DNA of 27,419 nt from SHZL01 sp035292625 (GCA_035292625.1 DATDPS010000132.1:1-27419); one strand, 5' to 3'. Shown: positions 6,686 to 14,109, numbered from the stretch's first letter. A program made the numbers and translations. Notes: generated by a model not told the origin, from the sequence alone.

Positions 6686-8680
6686 TCAATCGGCCTGAGC
6701 CGCGTCACGCAGCAGCAAGAGATCCACGGATACCGGCTTTTGTTCCAGGCCGCCAAGCTCCTTCCGCAGCGGCGTCAACTGCTCGACATCATAGGCTGCG
6801 GAGCGCCAGTAACTGAACAGCCCCAGGCGCTGCACCAGGTGTTCTTCGGAAATCTGGGCCAGGTACAGAATCTGCTCACCCGGTTGCAGCCGCACCCCAG
6901 AGTCCCACAGCCGCAGGGTCAGTAATTGACCCGATCCAGGTTGGAACCGGCGCATGAGTAAAGCTTCAGAGCGGCCGCGGAAGGCGCGGCCCAGCAAAGG
7001 CAGGGACGCTTCATTGGGCTCCGGGTTCAGAGCCTGCAGAATCCACAACCAACCGCTTGCCGGCACCCGCTCCCAGCCGCCACCCGACAGCACCGCGGCG
7101 ATATGGTCGGGGTCAGCTGCCACCTGGGCGTTGAATTGCCGCGAAGCCACTCGTGCTGTGCTGGTTCTCTCCTGCGGCAAGTTGCGCCAGCCACCTTCCC
7201 ACCAGGTATCCAGCTGCATGTGTTGTTCCACCGTGACGGTCTGCAAGGATGCTGCTTCCGCCGCCACATGTTCCCTGGCTTGCCAGCCCAGCAGCAAGAC
7301 CACCGAGCCGTAAAAAATCAGCCCGGCCATGGCTGCCGAAAACGGCTGCAGGGCTCTTTGCCGGTATGCGATGCCGACGATCAGGGTCCACACCAGTCCA
7401 AGCAGAATTCCCATAAGCGCGCCGCTCAGCCACTCCAGGCCCAGGTACAGGCGCGCCAGCGCAAACACGATCAGGGTCAGGGCTGCCGCCAGGTAAGGCC
7501 ACTGGCGGTGCTTGCGCCTGGTTTCGCGGGCGATCATCACGGCAAAAAATACAAACACAACCGTGGTAAGACTCATGGCGGAGCTGGGGCTGAGCACCGT
7601 TTCCGCCGGCAGTTCGATCACCTGTGGCGTGGCGCGCAAACTCCAGGCCAGCAGCGTTTGCAACAACCAGCCGCCAACGATGGCAACCAACCAGTGCATG
7701 GCTGCTTTCATCCGCTTGGCGCCCAGCAGCCACAACAGCAGCGCAAAACTCGAAAGCAAGCTGACTTCCCAGCTTGATAGTTGCGCAATCGCCAACATCA
7801 CCGGGTCGGCCAGGTGGTTACGCAGGGACACCGCCAAGCCTTGTACAGCCTGGTCCAGGTCCTGTGGCTGGTTGGAGAAGGGCGACAGGAACAGCAACAT
7901 CAACAGCGCCCAGAACAGCACGACCAGCAGAATGCCCAGCGAGGTCACCGACAGTACTTCGGGTTGGGAAGGATCCAGCAAGGGACCGGTGATCCGGCCC
8001 AGCACCGGGTGCCGCCAGGTCCAGCGAATGAGGCGACGCAGCCAGCGGGCGGAGTGGCTGGCCAGCGGCTCATAGACCAGGCGGATCAGCCACCAGGTAA
8101 GCCACAGCACAACCAGCAGTATGACCAGCAGGCCCGTCAGGCGCCCGGTATATTCCGATGCAACCTCCAGCGAGGCGCCAAAAAGCATGCCCGGCAGGAG
8201 AAACGCCGGCGCCCACACGATGCAGGCAGCCACGTCGGTTGCCATGAAACGAGACGGGCTCATGCCCATGATCCCCACCACGGCGGGAATGATCGGCCGC
8301 AGCGGGCCAATAAAGCGGCCGGCGACCACGCCCTTGGCGCCATGCTGCTGAAAGAACCACAGGCCGCGCTCCATCACCCCCGGGTAACGTGAGAAGGGCC
8401 AGATATCAAGCAAGTGGGCGCGATAACGGCGCCCCAACAGGTAACTCACCATGTCGCCCAGCATCCCACCACCTGAAGAAGCGATCCACACGGACGCCAG
8501 GTCCAGCACACCCAGTCCGATCAGGGTGCCCATGGCAAACAGGATCATGATACCGGGCAGCAGGATACCCACCAGCACCAGGGACTCGAAGAACGAGATC
8601 ACGAAGACCAATGCCCAACCCCAGTGTGGATTCGCATTGAACCAGCCCAGCAGTTCGTTGGTCCAGCCGGAAATTTCCAT
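6686..8680 (-). CDS. DedA - PAP2 - LssY C-terminal fusion membrane protein, PAP2 site degenerate
   Basis: A 664-residue three-domain membrane protein. Residues ~25-200 form a DedA/VTT domain with FESL (31-34), GGMLGDMVSYLLGRR (71-85) and GRFIGPLRPIIPAVVG (121-136), the family signature linked to lipid scramblase/undecaprenyl-phosphate transport. Residues ~250-460 form a PAP2-like multi-helix domain. Residues ~480-655 resemble the soluble LssY C-terminal domain (TWWEGGWRNLPQ at 492-503). In PAP2 enzymes, PSGH and SRx5Hx3D are catalytic; here the aligned stretches read PSSA (365-368) and AR followed by Glu416 and Gly420, so both histidines and the aspartate are absent. Phosphatase activity is therefore unlikely. 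The gene stands alone, divergent from an SDR gene, and its stop abuts a truncated LON-domain gene. The first ATG gives the canonical DedA start length. Confidence 0.85.
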   Translation of the reverse strand: MEISGWTNELLGWFNANPHWGWALVFVISFFESLVLVGILLPGIMILFAMGTLIGLGVLDLASVWIASSGGGMLGDMVSYLLGRRYRAHLLDIWPFSRYPGVMERGLWFFQQHGAKGVVAGRFIGPLRPIIPAVVGIMGMSPSRFMATDVAACIVWAPAFLLPGMLFGASLEVASEYTGRLTGLLVILLVVLWLTWWLIRLVYEPLASHSARWLRRLIRWTWRHPVLGRITGPLLDPSQPEVLSVTSLGILLVVLFWALLMLLFLSPFSNQPQDLDQAVQGLAVSLRNHLADPVMLAIAQLSSWEVSLLSSFALLLWLLGAKRMKAAMHWLVAIVGGWLLQTLLAWSLRATPQVIELPAETVLSPSSAMSLTTVVFVFFAVMIARETRRKHRQWPYLAAALTLIVFALARLYLGLEWLSGALMGILLGLVWTLIVGIAYRQRALQPFSAAMAGLIFYGSVVLLLGWQAREHVAAEAASLQTVTVEQHMQLDTWWEGGWRNLPQERTSTARVASRQFNAQVAADPDHIAAVLSGGGWERVPASGWLWILQALNPEPNEASLPLLGRAFRGRSEALLMRRFQPGSGQLLTLRLWDSGVRLQPGEQILYLAQISEEHLVQRLGLFSYWRSAAYDVEQLTPLRKELGGLEQKPVSVDLLLLRDAAQAD

Positions 8681-8778
8681 TCAGGGGCTCGCGGGCAAGG
8701 TAATCATTTTGAAAGTGTTTATGATAATGGATTGGATCAGCGTCCAGAGAAAACATATCGATGCGGAGAAAAAGCAGC

Positions 8779-9612
8779 ATGAACGGACACAACCTGGATC
8801 TCGCCAACCGCACTTTGTTCATCACCGGCGCATCACGGGGTATCGGCAAGGCCATCGCCCTGCGGGCGGCGCGGGATGGCGCCAATATCGTCGTGGCGGC
8901 CAAGACCGAACAGCAACACCCCAAGCTGCCGGGCACCATTCATGCAACGGTTGAGGAAATACGCGCAGCCGGCGGTCAGGGGCTGGCGCTTAAAGTCGAC
9001 GTGCGTGATGACGACTCCGTGGATGCGGCAGTGGCGGAAGCAGTGCGGCATTTCGGTGGGCTCGACATACTGGTGAACAACGCCAGCGCCATCCAATTGC
9101 AGGGCACGGACGAGCTGCCAATGCGGCGCTTTGACCTGATGTTCGACGTCAATGTCCGGGGCACCTACACCGCGACCCGGGCCTGCATACCGCACCTGCT
9201 CAAATCCACCAATCCGCACGTGCTCAACCTTTCACCGCCGCTGAACCTCAACCCGGCCTGGTTCAAACAGCACGTTGCCTACACCATGTCCAAGTACGGC
9301 ATGAGCATGTGCGTGCTGGGCATGGCGGAAGAATTCCGCAGCCGTGGCGTGGCGTTCAACGCCCTGTGGCCACGCACGGTCATCGCCACGGCGGCGATCA
9401 ACCTGCTGGACGGCTCGGTGTCACCCGAAAATTGCCGCACGGCGGAAATCATGGCGGACGCCGCCTGGCAGATCCTGGTCCGCGACAGCCGCCAGTGCAC
9501 CGGTAATTTCTTCCTTGATGAAAACGTTCTGCGCGCCGCCGGGATGAAGAATTTCGATCTATACCAGGTCAAGGCCGGCCAGCCCCTGATGAAGGATCTG
9601 TTTCTCGACTGA
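8779..9612 (+). CDS. short-chain dehydrogenase, HSDL2-like
   Basis: A 277-residue NAD(P)-dependent oxidoreductase. TGASRGIGK (16-24) is the cofactor loop, NNAS (100-103) the stabilising motif, Asn125 lies in DVNVRG, and Ser152 with Tyr168-x3-Lys172 forms the catalytic set. The AAKTEQQHPKLPGTIH stretch (41-56) and LSPPLNLNP (151-159) are typical of the HSDL2 / citronellol-dehydrogenase-like SDR group, which act on lipid-derived or isoprenoid alcohols and acyl substrates; the exact substrate cannot be read from sequence. There is no C-terminal SCP2 sterol-carrier domain, unlike animal HSDL2. I chose the ATG at 8779 over 8761 because GGAG ends ten bases upstream and homologues start close to the TGASRGIG loop. 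It is monocistronic, divergent from the DedA fusion and convergent with hemL. Confidence 0.9.
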   Translation: MNGHNLDLANRTLFITGASRGIGKAIALRAARDGANIVVAAKTEQQHPKLPGTIHATVEEIRAAGGQGLALKVDVRDDDSVDAAVAEAVRHFGGLDILVNNASAIQLQGTDELPMRRFDLMFDVNVRGTYTATRACIPHLLKSTNPHVLNLSPPLNLNPAWFKQHVAYTMSKYGMSMCVLGMAEEFRSRGVAFNALWPRTVIATAAINLLDGSVSPENCRTAEIMADAAWQILVRDSRQCTGNFFLDENVLRAAGMKNFDLYQVKAGQPLMKDLFLD

Positions 9613-9633
9613 GAAAATTCGGGGTGGCGCCCC

Positions 9634-9653
9634 AGGGCCTGTTAACAGGCCCT
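9634..9653. terminator. perfect 20-bp palindrome between convergent genes, likely terminator
   Basis: AGGGCCTG-TTAA-CAGGCCCT is a perfect inverted repeat that overlaps the hemL stop codon. A second smaller hairpin (GGGG-TGGCG-CCCC, 9621-9633) lies beside it, followed on the minus strand by AATTTT. The U-tract is weak, so termination efficiency is uncertain. Confidence 0.5.
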
Positions 9654-10938
9654 AATTCACCATCCGTAAAAACGCTTCCCGCGCCGAGTTGATCGTCGCT
9701 GCAATATGCTCATCGCTGTGTGCCGAGGAGACAAATCCCGCTTCGTAGGCGGAAGGCGCAAGGTACACACCGCGTTCAAGCATCAGGTGGAAAAACCGCT
9801 TGAACGCGGCAACGTCACATTGTCCGGCCTGGGTAAAATTGATCACCTCAGGCGCTCGGGTAAAAAACAAACCAAACATGCCGCCTGCCTGCGTGGTCAG
9901 CAGCGGGATGCCCGCATGTTCCGCCTCGCGCCTGATGCCCGCCAGCAGTTCGCTGGTCTTCCGTGCCAGTTCGGCATAAAAACCCGCGGCGCAAATCAGG
10001 TCGAGGTTGGCCAGGCCGGCCGCCATGGCGACCGGATTACCGGACAAGGTGCCAGCCTGGTAGACCGGCCCGCTGGGCGCGATCATTTCCATGAGCTGCC
10101 GCCGGCCACCGAATGCGCCGACCGGCATGCCGCCGCCGATCACCTTGCCGAAAGTGGACAGGTCGGGCACCACGCCGTACAGCTCCTGGGCGCCACCGAG
10201 CGCCACACGGAACCCGGTCATGACCTCGTCGAAAATCAACAGGCAGTCAAATTCATCGCACAGCGCCCGCAAGCCACCCAGGTAGCCTGGAAGGGGCGGA
10301 ATGCAGTTCATATTGCCCGCTACCGGTTCCACGATGATGGCCGCAACTTCGCGGCCGCGCGCTTGCAGGATAGTTCGCACGGCGTCCAGGTCGTTGTAGG
10401 GAGCGGTCAAGGTAAGGTCTGCAAGCACCGCGGGCACGCCCGGGGAATTTGGAATGCCCAGGGTCAGCGCGCCGCTGCCGGCCTTGACCAGGAAACTGTC
10501 GGCATGGCCATGATAACAACCCTCGAACTTGATCAGGGCATCACGGCCGGTGGCTGCACGCGCCAGGCGGATTGCGCTCATGGTCGCCTCGGTGCCGGAA
10601 TTGACCATACGCACCATGTCCATGGCCGGCACCAATGCGCAGAGGCGCTCCGCCATTTCGACTTCCGCCGGACACGGGGCGCCAAAACTGAGACCTTTCG
10701 CGGCAGCCTGCTGGACCGCGGCCACCACATGGGGATGTGCATGCCCGGCGATCATCGGCCCCCAGGACCCGACATAATCGATGTAACTTCGACCCTGCGT
10801 GTCATACAGGCACGCGCCGGCTGCCCGTTCGAAAAACACCGGGTCGCCGCCGACGCCGTTAAATGCCCGCACGGGCGAATTCACCCCGCCGGGGATGTGT
10901 GCCAGGGCGCGCCGGAAAAGCTCACTGTTGGTATTCAT
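9652..10938 (-). CDS. hemL: glutamate-1-semialdehyde 2,1-aminomutase
   Basis: HemL converts glutamate 1-semialdehyde to 5-aminolevulinate with PLP in the C5 haem pathway. From the chosen start the protein has 428 residues, the normal length, opening MNTNSELFRRALAHIPGGVN. NSGTEATMSAIRLAR (113-127) is the phosphate-contacting segment, IFDEVMTGFR (235-244) contains the PLP-binding Asp, and STFGKVIGGG (261-270) holds Lys265, the Schiff-base lysine. An upstream in-frame start at 10980 would add 14 residues not seen in the family. The chosen ATG overlaps the end of thiE by 17 bp, so the two genes are co-transcribed and probably translationally coupled. This thiE-hemL-rubredoxin neighbourhood recurs in gammaproteobacteria. 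Confidence 0.96.
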   Translation of the reverse strand: MNTNSELFRRALAHIPGGVNSPVRAFNGVGGDPVFFERAAGACLYDTQGRSYIDYVGSWGPMIAGHAHPHVVAAVQQAAAKGLSFGAPCPAEVEMAERLCALVPAMDMVRMVNSGTEATMSAIRLARAATGRDALIKFEGCYHGHADSFLVKAGSGALTLGIPNSPGVPAVLADLTLTAPYNDLDAVRTILQARGREVAAIIVEPVAGNMNCIPPLPGYLGGLRALCDEFDCLLIFDEVMTGFRVALGGAQELYGVVPDLSTFGKVIGGGMPVGAFGGRRQLMEMIAPSGPVYQAGTLSGNPVAMAAGLANLDLICAAGFYAELARKTSELLAGIRREAEHAGIPLLTTQAGGMFGLFFTRAPEVINFTQAGQCDVAAFKRFFHLMLERGVYLAPSAYEAGFVSSAHSDEHIAATINSAREAFLRMVN

Positions 10939-11611
10939 AGCCTGCTGTCCTGGTTTCTGGGGTTGCTCGGCCGTTCCCATCCTCCCACAACGCGGCCAAC
11001 TGCTGCGCTGCCCCGCGCACGTCCGGCACGTCGAAAACTGCGCCGACCACGGCCAGGTAATCGGCTCCGGCTTCGATCAGGGAGCCGCCATTCTCGGCGG
11101 TGATTCCACCGATGGCAACCAGCGGCAGGCCAAATGCTTTCGCTGCCGTTAAGGTTTGCAGTGAACACCGCACTGCGTGGGGCTTGGTGGCGGAAGGGAA
11201 CATGCTGCCAAAAGCCAGGTAACTGGCGCCCTGTTCGGTCGCGGACTGCGCACGATCGAGCCGGTCATAGCAAGACACGCCGATCAGGCTGTCCGGTCCG
11301 AGCGCCGCTGCCACTTGACTGATGCTGGCATCTTCACGCCCGAGGTGCACGCCGGCAGCGCCGATCTGCCTGGCCAGCTCAAAGTCATCATTGATGATCA
11401 GGGGCACCTGTTGATCCCGGCATAAACCATTCAGACGCCGCGCCACTTCGAGCCGCCAGTCCCGGTCAGCAGACTTGTCCCGAAACTGCAGCAGACGGGC
11501 GCCACCTTGCAGGGCTGCGGCACAGTCGGCCAGCAAGCGTTGCGCGTCCGGGTAGTATTGAGGCGTAATGGCATACAAGCCGTGCGGCGGGAAAAATTTC
11601 ATTGACGTCAT
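10922..11611 (-). CDS. thiE: thiamine-phosphate synthase
   Basis: ThiE couples HMP-pyrophosphate and thiazole phosphate to thiamine phosphate. The 229-residue TIM-barrel shows GLYAIT (11-16), QFRDK (42-46), the metal/pyrophosphate segment INDD followed by GVHLGREDA, and the phosphate-gripping AIGGIT near the C-terminal third. I chose ATG 11611 because GGAG lies eight bases upstream and family members begin about ten residues before GLYAIT; the longer frame up to 11677 has no family support. The C-terminal ~20 residues after LAALWEDG look unstructured and overlap the hemL start. thiD, often next to this gene or fused to it in related bacteria, is not in the window. It diverges from the rubredoxin gene. 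Confidence 0.94.
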   Translation of the reverse strand: MTSMKFFPPHGLYAITPQYYPDAQRLLADCAAALQGGARLLQFRDKSADRDWRLEVARRLNGLCRDQQVPLIINDDFELARQIGAAGVHLGREDASISQVAAALGPDSLIGVSCYDRLDRAQSATEQGASYLAFGSMFPSATKPHAVRCSLQTLTAAKAFGLPLVAIGGITAENGGSLIEAGADYLAVVGAVFDVPDVRGAAQQLAALWEDGNGRATPETRTAGYEYQQ

Positions 11612-11718
11612 TATAGGGTCTCCGGTGCAGCGTCCGCTCATCTGCCACGGACACGGTTTCATGTCGCTTTCCGGCATGGCACACTACGCGCTATTTTTTT
11701 CTGGCCGGAACGGGGCAT

Positions 11719-11910
11719 ATGGGCATTATTGAGATGACTTCTAACTACAGGACCTGGATGTGCGTCATTTGCGGCTGGGTCTATGATGAGGAAAAAGGCG
11801 CGCCCGCGGAAGGCCTCGCGCCAGGCACCCGCTGGGAAGACGTGCCAGGCGATTGGGTCTGCCCGGATTGCGGCGCAAGCAAGGAAGATTTCGACCTGGT
11901 GGAACTATAG
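11719..11910 (+). CDS. rubredoxin
   Basis: A 63-residue one-iron electron carrier. The iron is held by Cys15-x2-Cys18 and Cys48-x2-Cys51, embedded in WMCVICGWVYDEEKG and WVCPDCGASKEDF, a canonical single rubredoxin domain. Rubredoxins of this type pass electrons to alkane hydroxylases, oxygen-detoxifying enzymes or other oxidoreductases; no partner is visible next to it. An alternative ATG at 11734 would remove five residues before the domain; neither has a strong ribosome-binding site, and I keep the first because GGGG is just upstream. The PspC-domain gene follows by 30 bp on the same strand. It is divergent from thiE across a ~107-bp gap. Confidence 0.95.
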   Translation: MGIIEMTSNYRTWMCVICGWVYDEEKGAPAEGLAPGTRWEDVPGDWVCPDCGASKEDFDLVEL

Positions 11911-11940
11911 GTAGAATGGGGAAAACATCCGGAGCGCTTC

Positions 11941-12135
11941 GTGTCTGAACAAAGGGGCTTTCATCGTTCTTCGTCGCAGGCCATGATTGGCGGCGTGTGC
12001 GCCGGGCTCGCCGAGCATTTCGGCTGGTCCGTCACCGGCACGCGCGTGGCCTATGTATTGATTTCAATTCTTTCCGCAGCCTTCCCCGGCATCCTGGTCT
12101 ATCTGATCCTGTGGCTGATCCTGCCGCGCAACTGA
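11941..12135 (+). CDS. small PspC-domain membrane protein
   Basis: The 64-residue protein consists almost only of a PspC domain: the polar lead-in RSSSQAMIGGVCAGLAEHFG (9-28) followed by WSVTGTRVAYVLIS and a hydrophobic segment to about residue 61 that spans or inserts in the inner membrane. PspC proteins sense or respond to envelope stress with PspA/PspB; none of those partners is in the window, and stand-alone short PspC proteins are common and mostly unstudied. The start is GTG, supported by GGAG six bases upstream. It is likely co-transcribed with rubredoxin (30-bp gap). A miniature inverted-repeat element begins ten bases after its stop codon. Confidence 0.88.
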   Translation: MSEQRGFHRSSSQAMIGGVCAGLAEHFGWSVTGTRVAYVLISILSAAFPGILVYLILWLILPRN

Positions 12136-12144
12136 CTTTATTTT

Positions 12145-12218
12145 TGGGGTCAGAGTAAAAATTCATTTAAGGCCGCGGGATTATGGGCGCGGTTCGCTGA
12201 ATTTTTACTCTGACCCCA
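12145..12218. repeat. 74-bp miniature inverted-repeat element (REP/MITE-like)
   Basis: Perfect 21-bp inverted repeats (12145-12165 and 12198-12218, beginning TGGGGTCAGAGTAAAAATTC) flank a 32-base centre that itself contains CCGCG/CGCGG. The GGGGTCAGAGT... end is the style of ends mobilised by REP-associated Y1 transposases. It fills the gap between two convergent genes and ends three bases before the phosphodiesterase stop codon. It could also act as a transcript terminator. Confidence 0.75.
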
Positions 12219-12221
12219 GAT

Positions 12222-12974
12222 TTACGCGGCGTATAGCAGGCCGGTTTCGAGCGACCCATCCGCATGTAATTTCAGCCAGCGGCAGGCCGGACCGGCCGGA
12301 TCCCGGGTAAATTCCACAGCGCCCGGCAGGCTGTTGACCGCTGTCGAAGGGCAGCCCAGCAAGCGCGTGTGCCCCAACTGGCCTTCAAACGCCTGGTGTA
12401 CGTGACCCCAGACGACGGCACGCACCCGTTCATGGCGCCGCACCAGGTCCAGCAATCCGGCCGGGTCCTGCAGCATGTGGCGGTCGATCCAGGCTGAGCC
12501 CACCACCACCGGTTGGTGATGCAGGGCTATGAGCACCGGACGTTCAGCCGTGGTCAGCAACCAGGTGTCCACAAATTGCAGGTCCCTTGGGTTGATGACG
12601 CCGTCAATGCGGCCGGCCACGCTGGATTTCAGCAGCACCAGGTTCCAGCCGCCGGCCCGCCCAATAAACGGCCCGTTCCAGGGACCGTGCGGGAAATGCC
12701 GCCGCATGACGAGATCGTCATCGTGGTTGCCCGGTAAAGCCTGGACGGGCGCAGACAAACGATCACAATAGCCTTCCAGCCGCGCATAAGCTGCCGGGCT
12801 GTAGTCCTCGCTCAGGTCGCCGGTAGCCAGCACCTGTTGCGGAACCCAGGCGGCTGCCGGGCCCAGCAGGGACTCAAGCCCGCCATCCGCGTTCCCTCCC
12901 CGGTAAGCAATATCGGCGCGGGCGGACAGGTGGCAATCGCTGATCTGCAACAACCTCAAGGGATCGCGTGTCAC
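12222..12974 (-). CDS. cpdA: CpdA-like metallophosphoesterase (probable 3',5'-cAMP phosphodiesterase)
   Basis: A 250-residue cytosolic calcineurin-like phosphoesterase with the complete dimetal site: Asp13-x-His15 (ISDCHLS), Asp53 (TGDLS), Asn83-His84 (GNHDDD), His152 (ALHHQP), and His191-x-His193 (GHVH). The spacing and the LQISDCHL opening match CpdA, which hydrolyses cAMP to AMP, rather than longer nucleotidases. In E. coli cpdA sits near parE in an operon with nudF and yqiB; here none of those is present, so the specific activity is inferred from sequence style only. The gene is on the minus strand behind the DUF192 gene with a ~217-bp gap. Its stop codon is three bases from the 74-bp inverted-repeat element. 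Confidence 0.85.
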   Translation of the reverse strand: MTRDPLRLLQISDCHLSARADIAYRGGNADGGLESLLGPAAAWVPQQVLATGDLSEDYSPAAYARLEGYCDRLSAPVQALPGNHDDDLVMRRHFPHGPWNGPFIGRAGGWNLVLLKSSVAGRIDGVINPRDLQFVDTWLLTTAERPVLIALHHQPVVVGSAWIDRHMLQDPAGLLDLVRRHERVRAVVWGHVHQAFEGQLGHTRLLGCPSTAVNSLPGAVEFTRDPAGPACRWLKLHADGSLETGLLYAA

Positions 12975-13066
12975 CGGATTGCCCTAATTCGGACGCCGCG
13001 CGAACACGGAATTCCACCATGCTGTCCGGCAATCAACACCGGCCAGGAAAACACGGCTTTAACCCG

Positions 13067-13297
13067 ATGAAAATATTCATACCCCTGACCGACGATATGC
13101 TCGACACGCTCAACGCCTCCATGTCCCTGGTTCCCTATCAACCGGGCGTGCCTTCCATCGGCCAGCTGACGGGAACGCCGGGGACGAACCATCAATCCAG
13201 CAACAGCATCAGCTCATCACCTGGCCTGGCGTCGAGCTCCAGGGCCTTGCCGGCATTGAGCTCGAGCACGTATCTGGCCGGCCCCGCGCTGGGGTAA
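13067..13297 (+). CDS. possible small or truncated protein gene, unassigned
   Basis: An ATG at 13067 opens a 76-codon frame. The first ~34 codons (MKIFIPLTDDMLDTLN, then LVPYQPGVPSIGQL) look protein-like: hydrophobic and acidic alternation with a proline-rich turn. After about 13180 the frame becomes Ser/Pro-rich and runs antisense to the DUF192 gene, which is what non-coding frames look like here. No good ribosome-binding site precedes the ATG. I do not recognise the family with certainty. It may be a gene truncated where the opposite-strand gene now ends, like the LON-domain stump at 6611-6685, or a chance frame. Confidence 0.35.
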   Translation: MKIFIPLTDDMLDTLNASMSLVPYQPGVPSIGQLTGTPGTNHQSSNSISSSPGLASSSRALPALSSSTYLAGPALG

Positions 13298-13614
13298 ACC
13301 GGACATCGCTCCACCCGGCAGGGGCTGGCGTTCTGCGCCACGCTCACCAGCTTCAGGTTTTCATCGAAATAGAAAATATCCAGTGGTATGCGGGTGTTCT
13401 TCATCCAGAAGCTGCGGGTGGCCGCGCTGGGAAAGAGGAACAGCATGCCGTGGTCGTCGGCCATGCTGTCCCGGAACATGAGCCCCAGGGCCTGGTCCTC
13501 CGGAGTGGTCGCCAGTTCGACGATGAAACGTTTACCCTTGAGTTCAACCTGCGGTTCGGCGGAAAAGCACGAAGCGCACAGGAACATGGCAATGACGATG
13601 GCGAGTTGGCGCAC
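13192..13614 (-). CDS. exported DUF192 family protein
   Basis: The 140-residue protein begins at a GTG preceded by GGGGAG at eight bases; the longer frame to 13695 has no initiation signal and no signal peptide at its start. From the GTG, residues 1-19 (MRQLAIVIAMFLCASCFSA) form a Sec signal peptide; the Cys residues do not make a standard lipobox. The mature part is a single DUF192 domain: ELATTPEDQALGLMFR (33-48), SFWMKNTRIPLDIFY (68-82) and YVLELNAG (115-122). DUF192 proteins are small secreted or periplasmic beta-rich proteins of unclear function, so no activity is assigned. It lies upstream of cpdA on the same strand, but the 217-bp gap argues against tight coupling. Confidence 0.88.
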   Translation of the reverse strand: MRQLAIVIAMFLCASCFSAEPQVELKGKRFIVELATTPEDQALGLMFRDSMADDHGMLFLFPSAATRSFWMKNTRIPLDIFYFDENLKLVSVAQNASPCRVERCPVYPSAGPARYVLELNAGKALELDARPGDELMLLLD

Positions 13615-13788
13615 CTGAAAACTCCCCTGGCGGTGGGTGATACGAATGCTACTTGCTTGCGCTTCACGCGTCACGCACTCCCCCTGACAAGGCACAGCCG
13701 CCGGGCTGGCCCACGGGCCTCCACTTCCCCCTGCAGACAGCAGGCAAATGTTTTATCCTTCCCACCACCACACCAGAGGAGAGTTCAA

Positions 13789-14070
13789 ATGCAGACTTTC
13801 GTGATCATGCGCCGCGGCGCCTGGGAAGATGAGCCCGACCTGCAGGAAGCAGCCGCCGAGTCCACCCGCGTGGCCGACGAGGAAATGCCCGGGCAGGTCA
13901 GGTGGATCCGGTCTTACGTGCTGGAGGAAGAAGACGGCACACTGGGGACGGTATGTATTTACCAGGCTGAAGATGCCGATGTGCTCATGGAACACGCCCA
14001 AAGGGCGGGGTTGCCAGCCGATGAGATACTGCCGGTGGCTGACACCGTCATAGTACGCGACGACCCCTGA
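13789..14070 (+). CDS. DUF4242 family protein
   Basis: A 93-residue cytosolic protein with the DUF4242 pattern: an N-terminal strand TFVIMRR (3-9), a helix rich in Glu/Ala, the strand VRWIRSYVLEEE (37-48), and CIYQAEDADVLMEHAQRAG (56-74) ending in LPADEI. These are ferredoxin-fold (dimeric alpha-beta barrel-like) proteins; some relatives are annotated nickel-binding, but the sequence here shows only His69 as an obvious ligand. The longer frame from 13450 is antisense to DUF192 and is rejected: AGAGGAGAG just before ATG 13789 is a strong ribosome-binding site. Monocistronic, divergent from DUF192 and convergent with the DUF4252 gene 39 bp away. Confidence 0.82.
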   Translation: MQTFVIMRRGAWEDEPDLQEAAAESTRVADEEMPGQVRWIRSYVLEEEDGTLGTVCIYQAEDADVLMEHAQRAGLPADEILPVADTVIVRDDP

Positions 14071-14079
14071 AGCAATCCC

Positions 14080-14103
14080 CGGAAAACATCCACGGAAAAC
14101 ATC
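14080..14103. repeat. two tandem copies of a 13-bp unit
   Basis: CGGAAAACATCCA at 14080-14092 is followed directly by CGGAAAACATC at 14093-14103, between two convergent genes. Two copies could arise by slippage; no function is apparent. Confidence 0.5.
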
Positions 14104-14109
14104 TTTGGG

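Noticed and set aside
11676..11692. Sigma-54-like sequence TGGCACACTACGCGCT upstream of rubredoxin
   Set aside because: GG-N10-GC spacing fits, but the -12 box lacks the TT. The same 12-mer ATGGCACACTAC recurs at 20183-20194 without any -12 match, and repeated 12-mers are expected by chance in 27 kb.
13450..13788. N-terminal extension of the DUF4242 gene back to 13450
   Set aside because: The upstream part is antisense to DUF192, and a strong ribosome-binding site marks the ATG at 13789.
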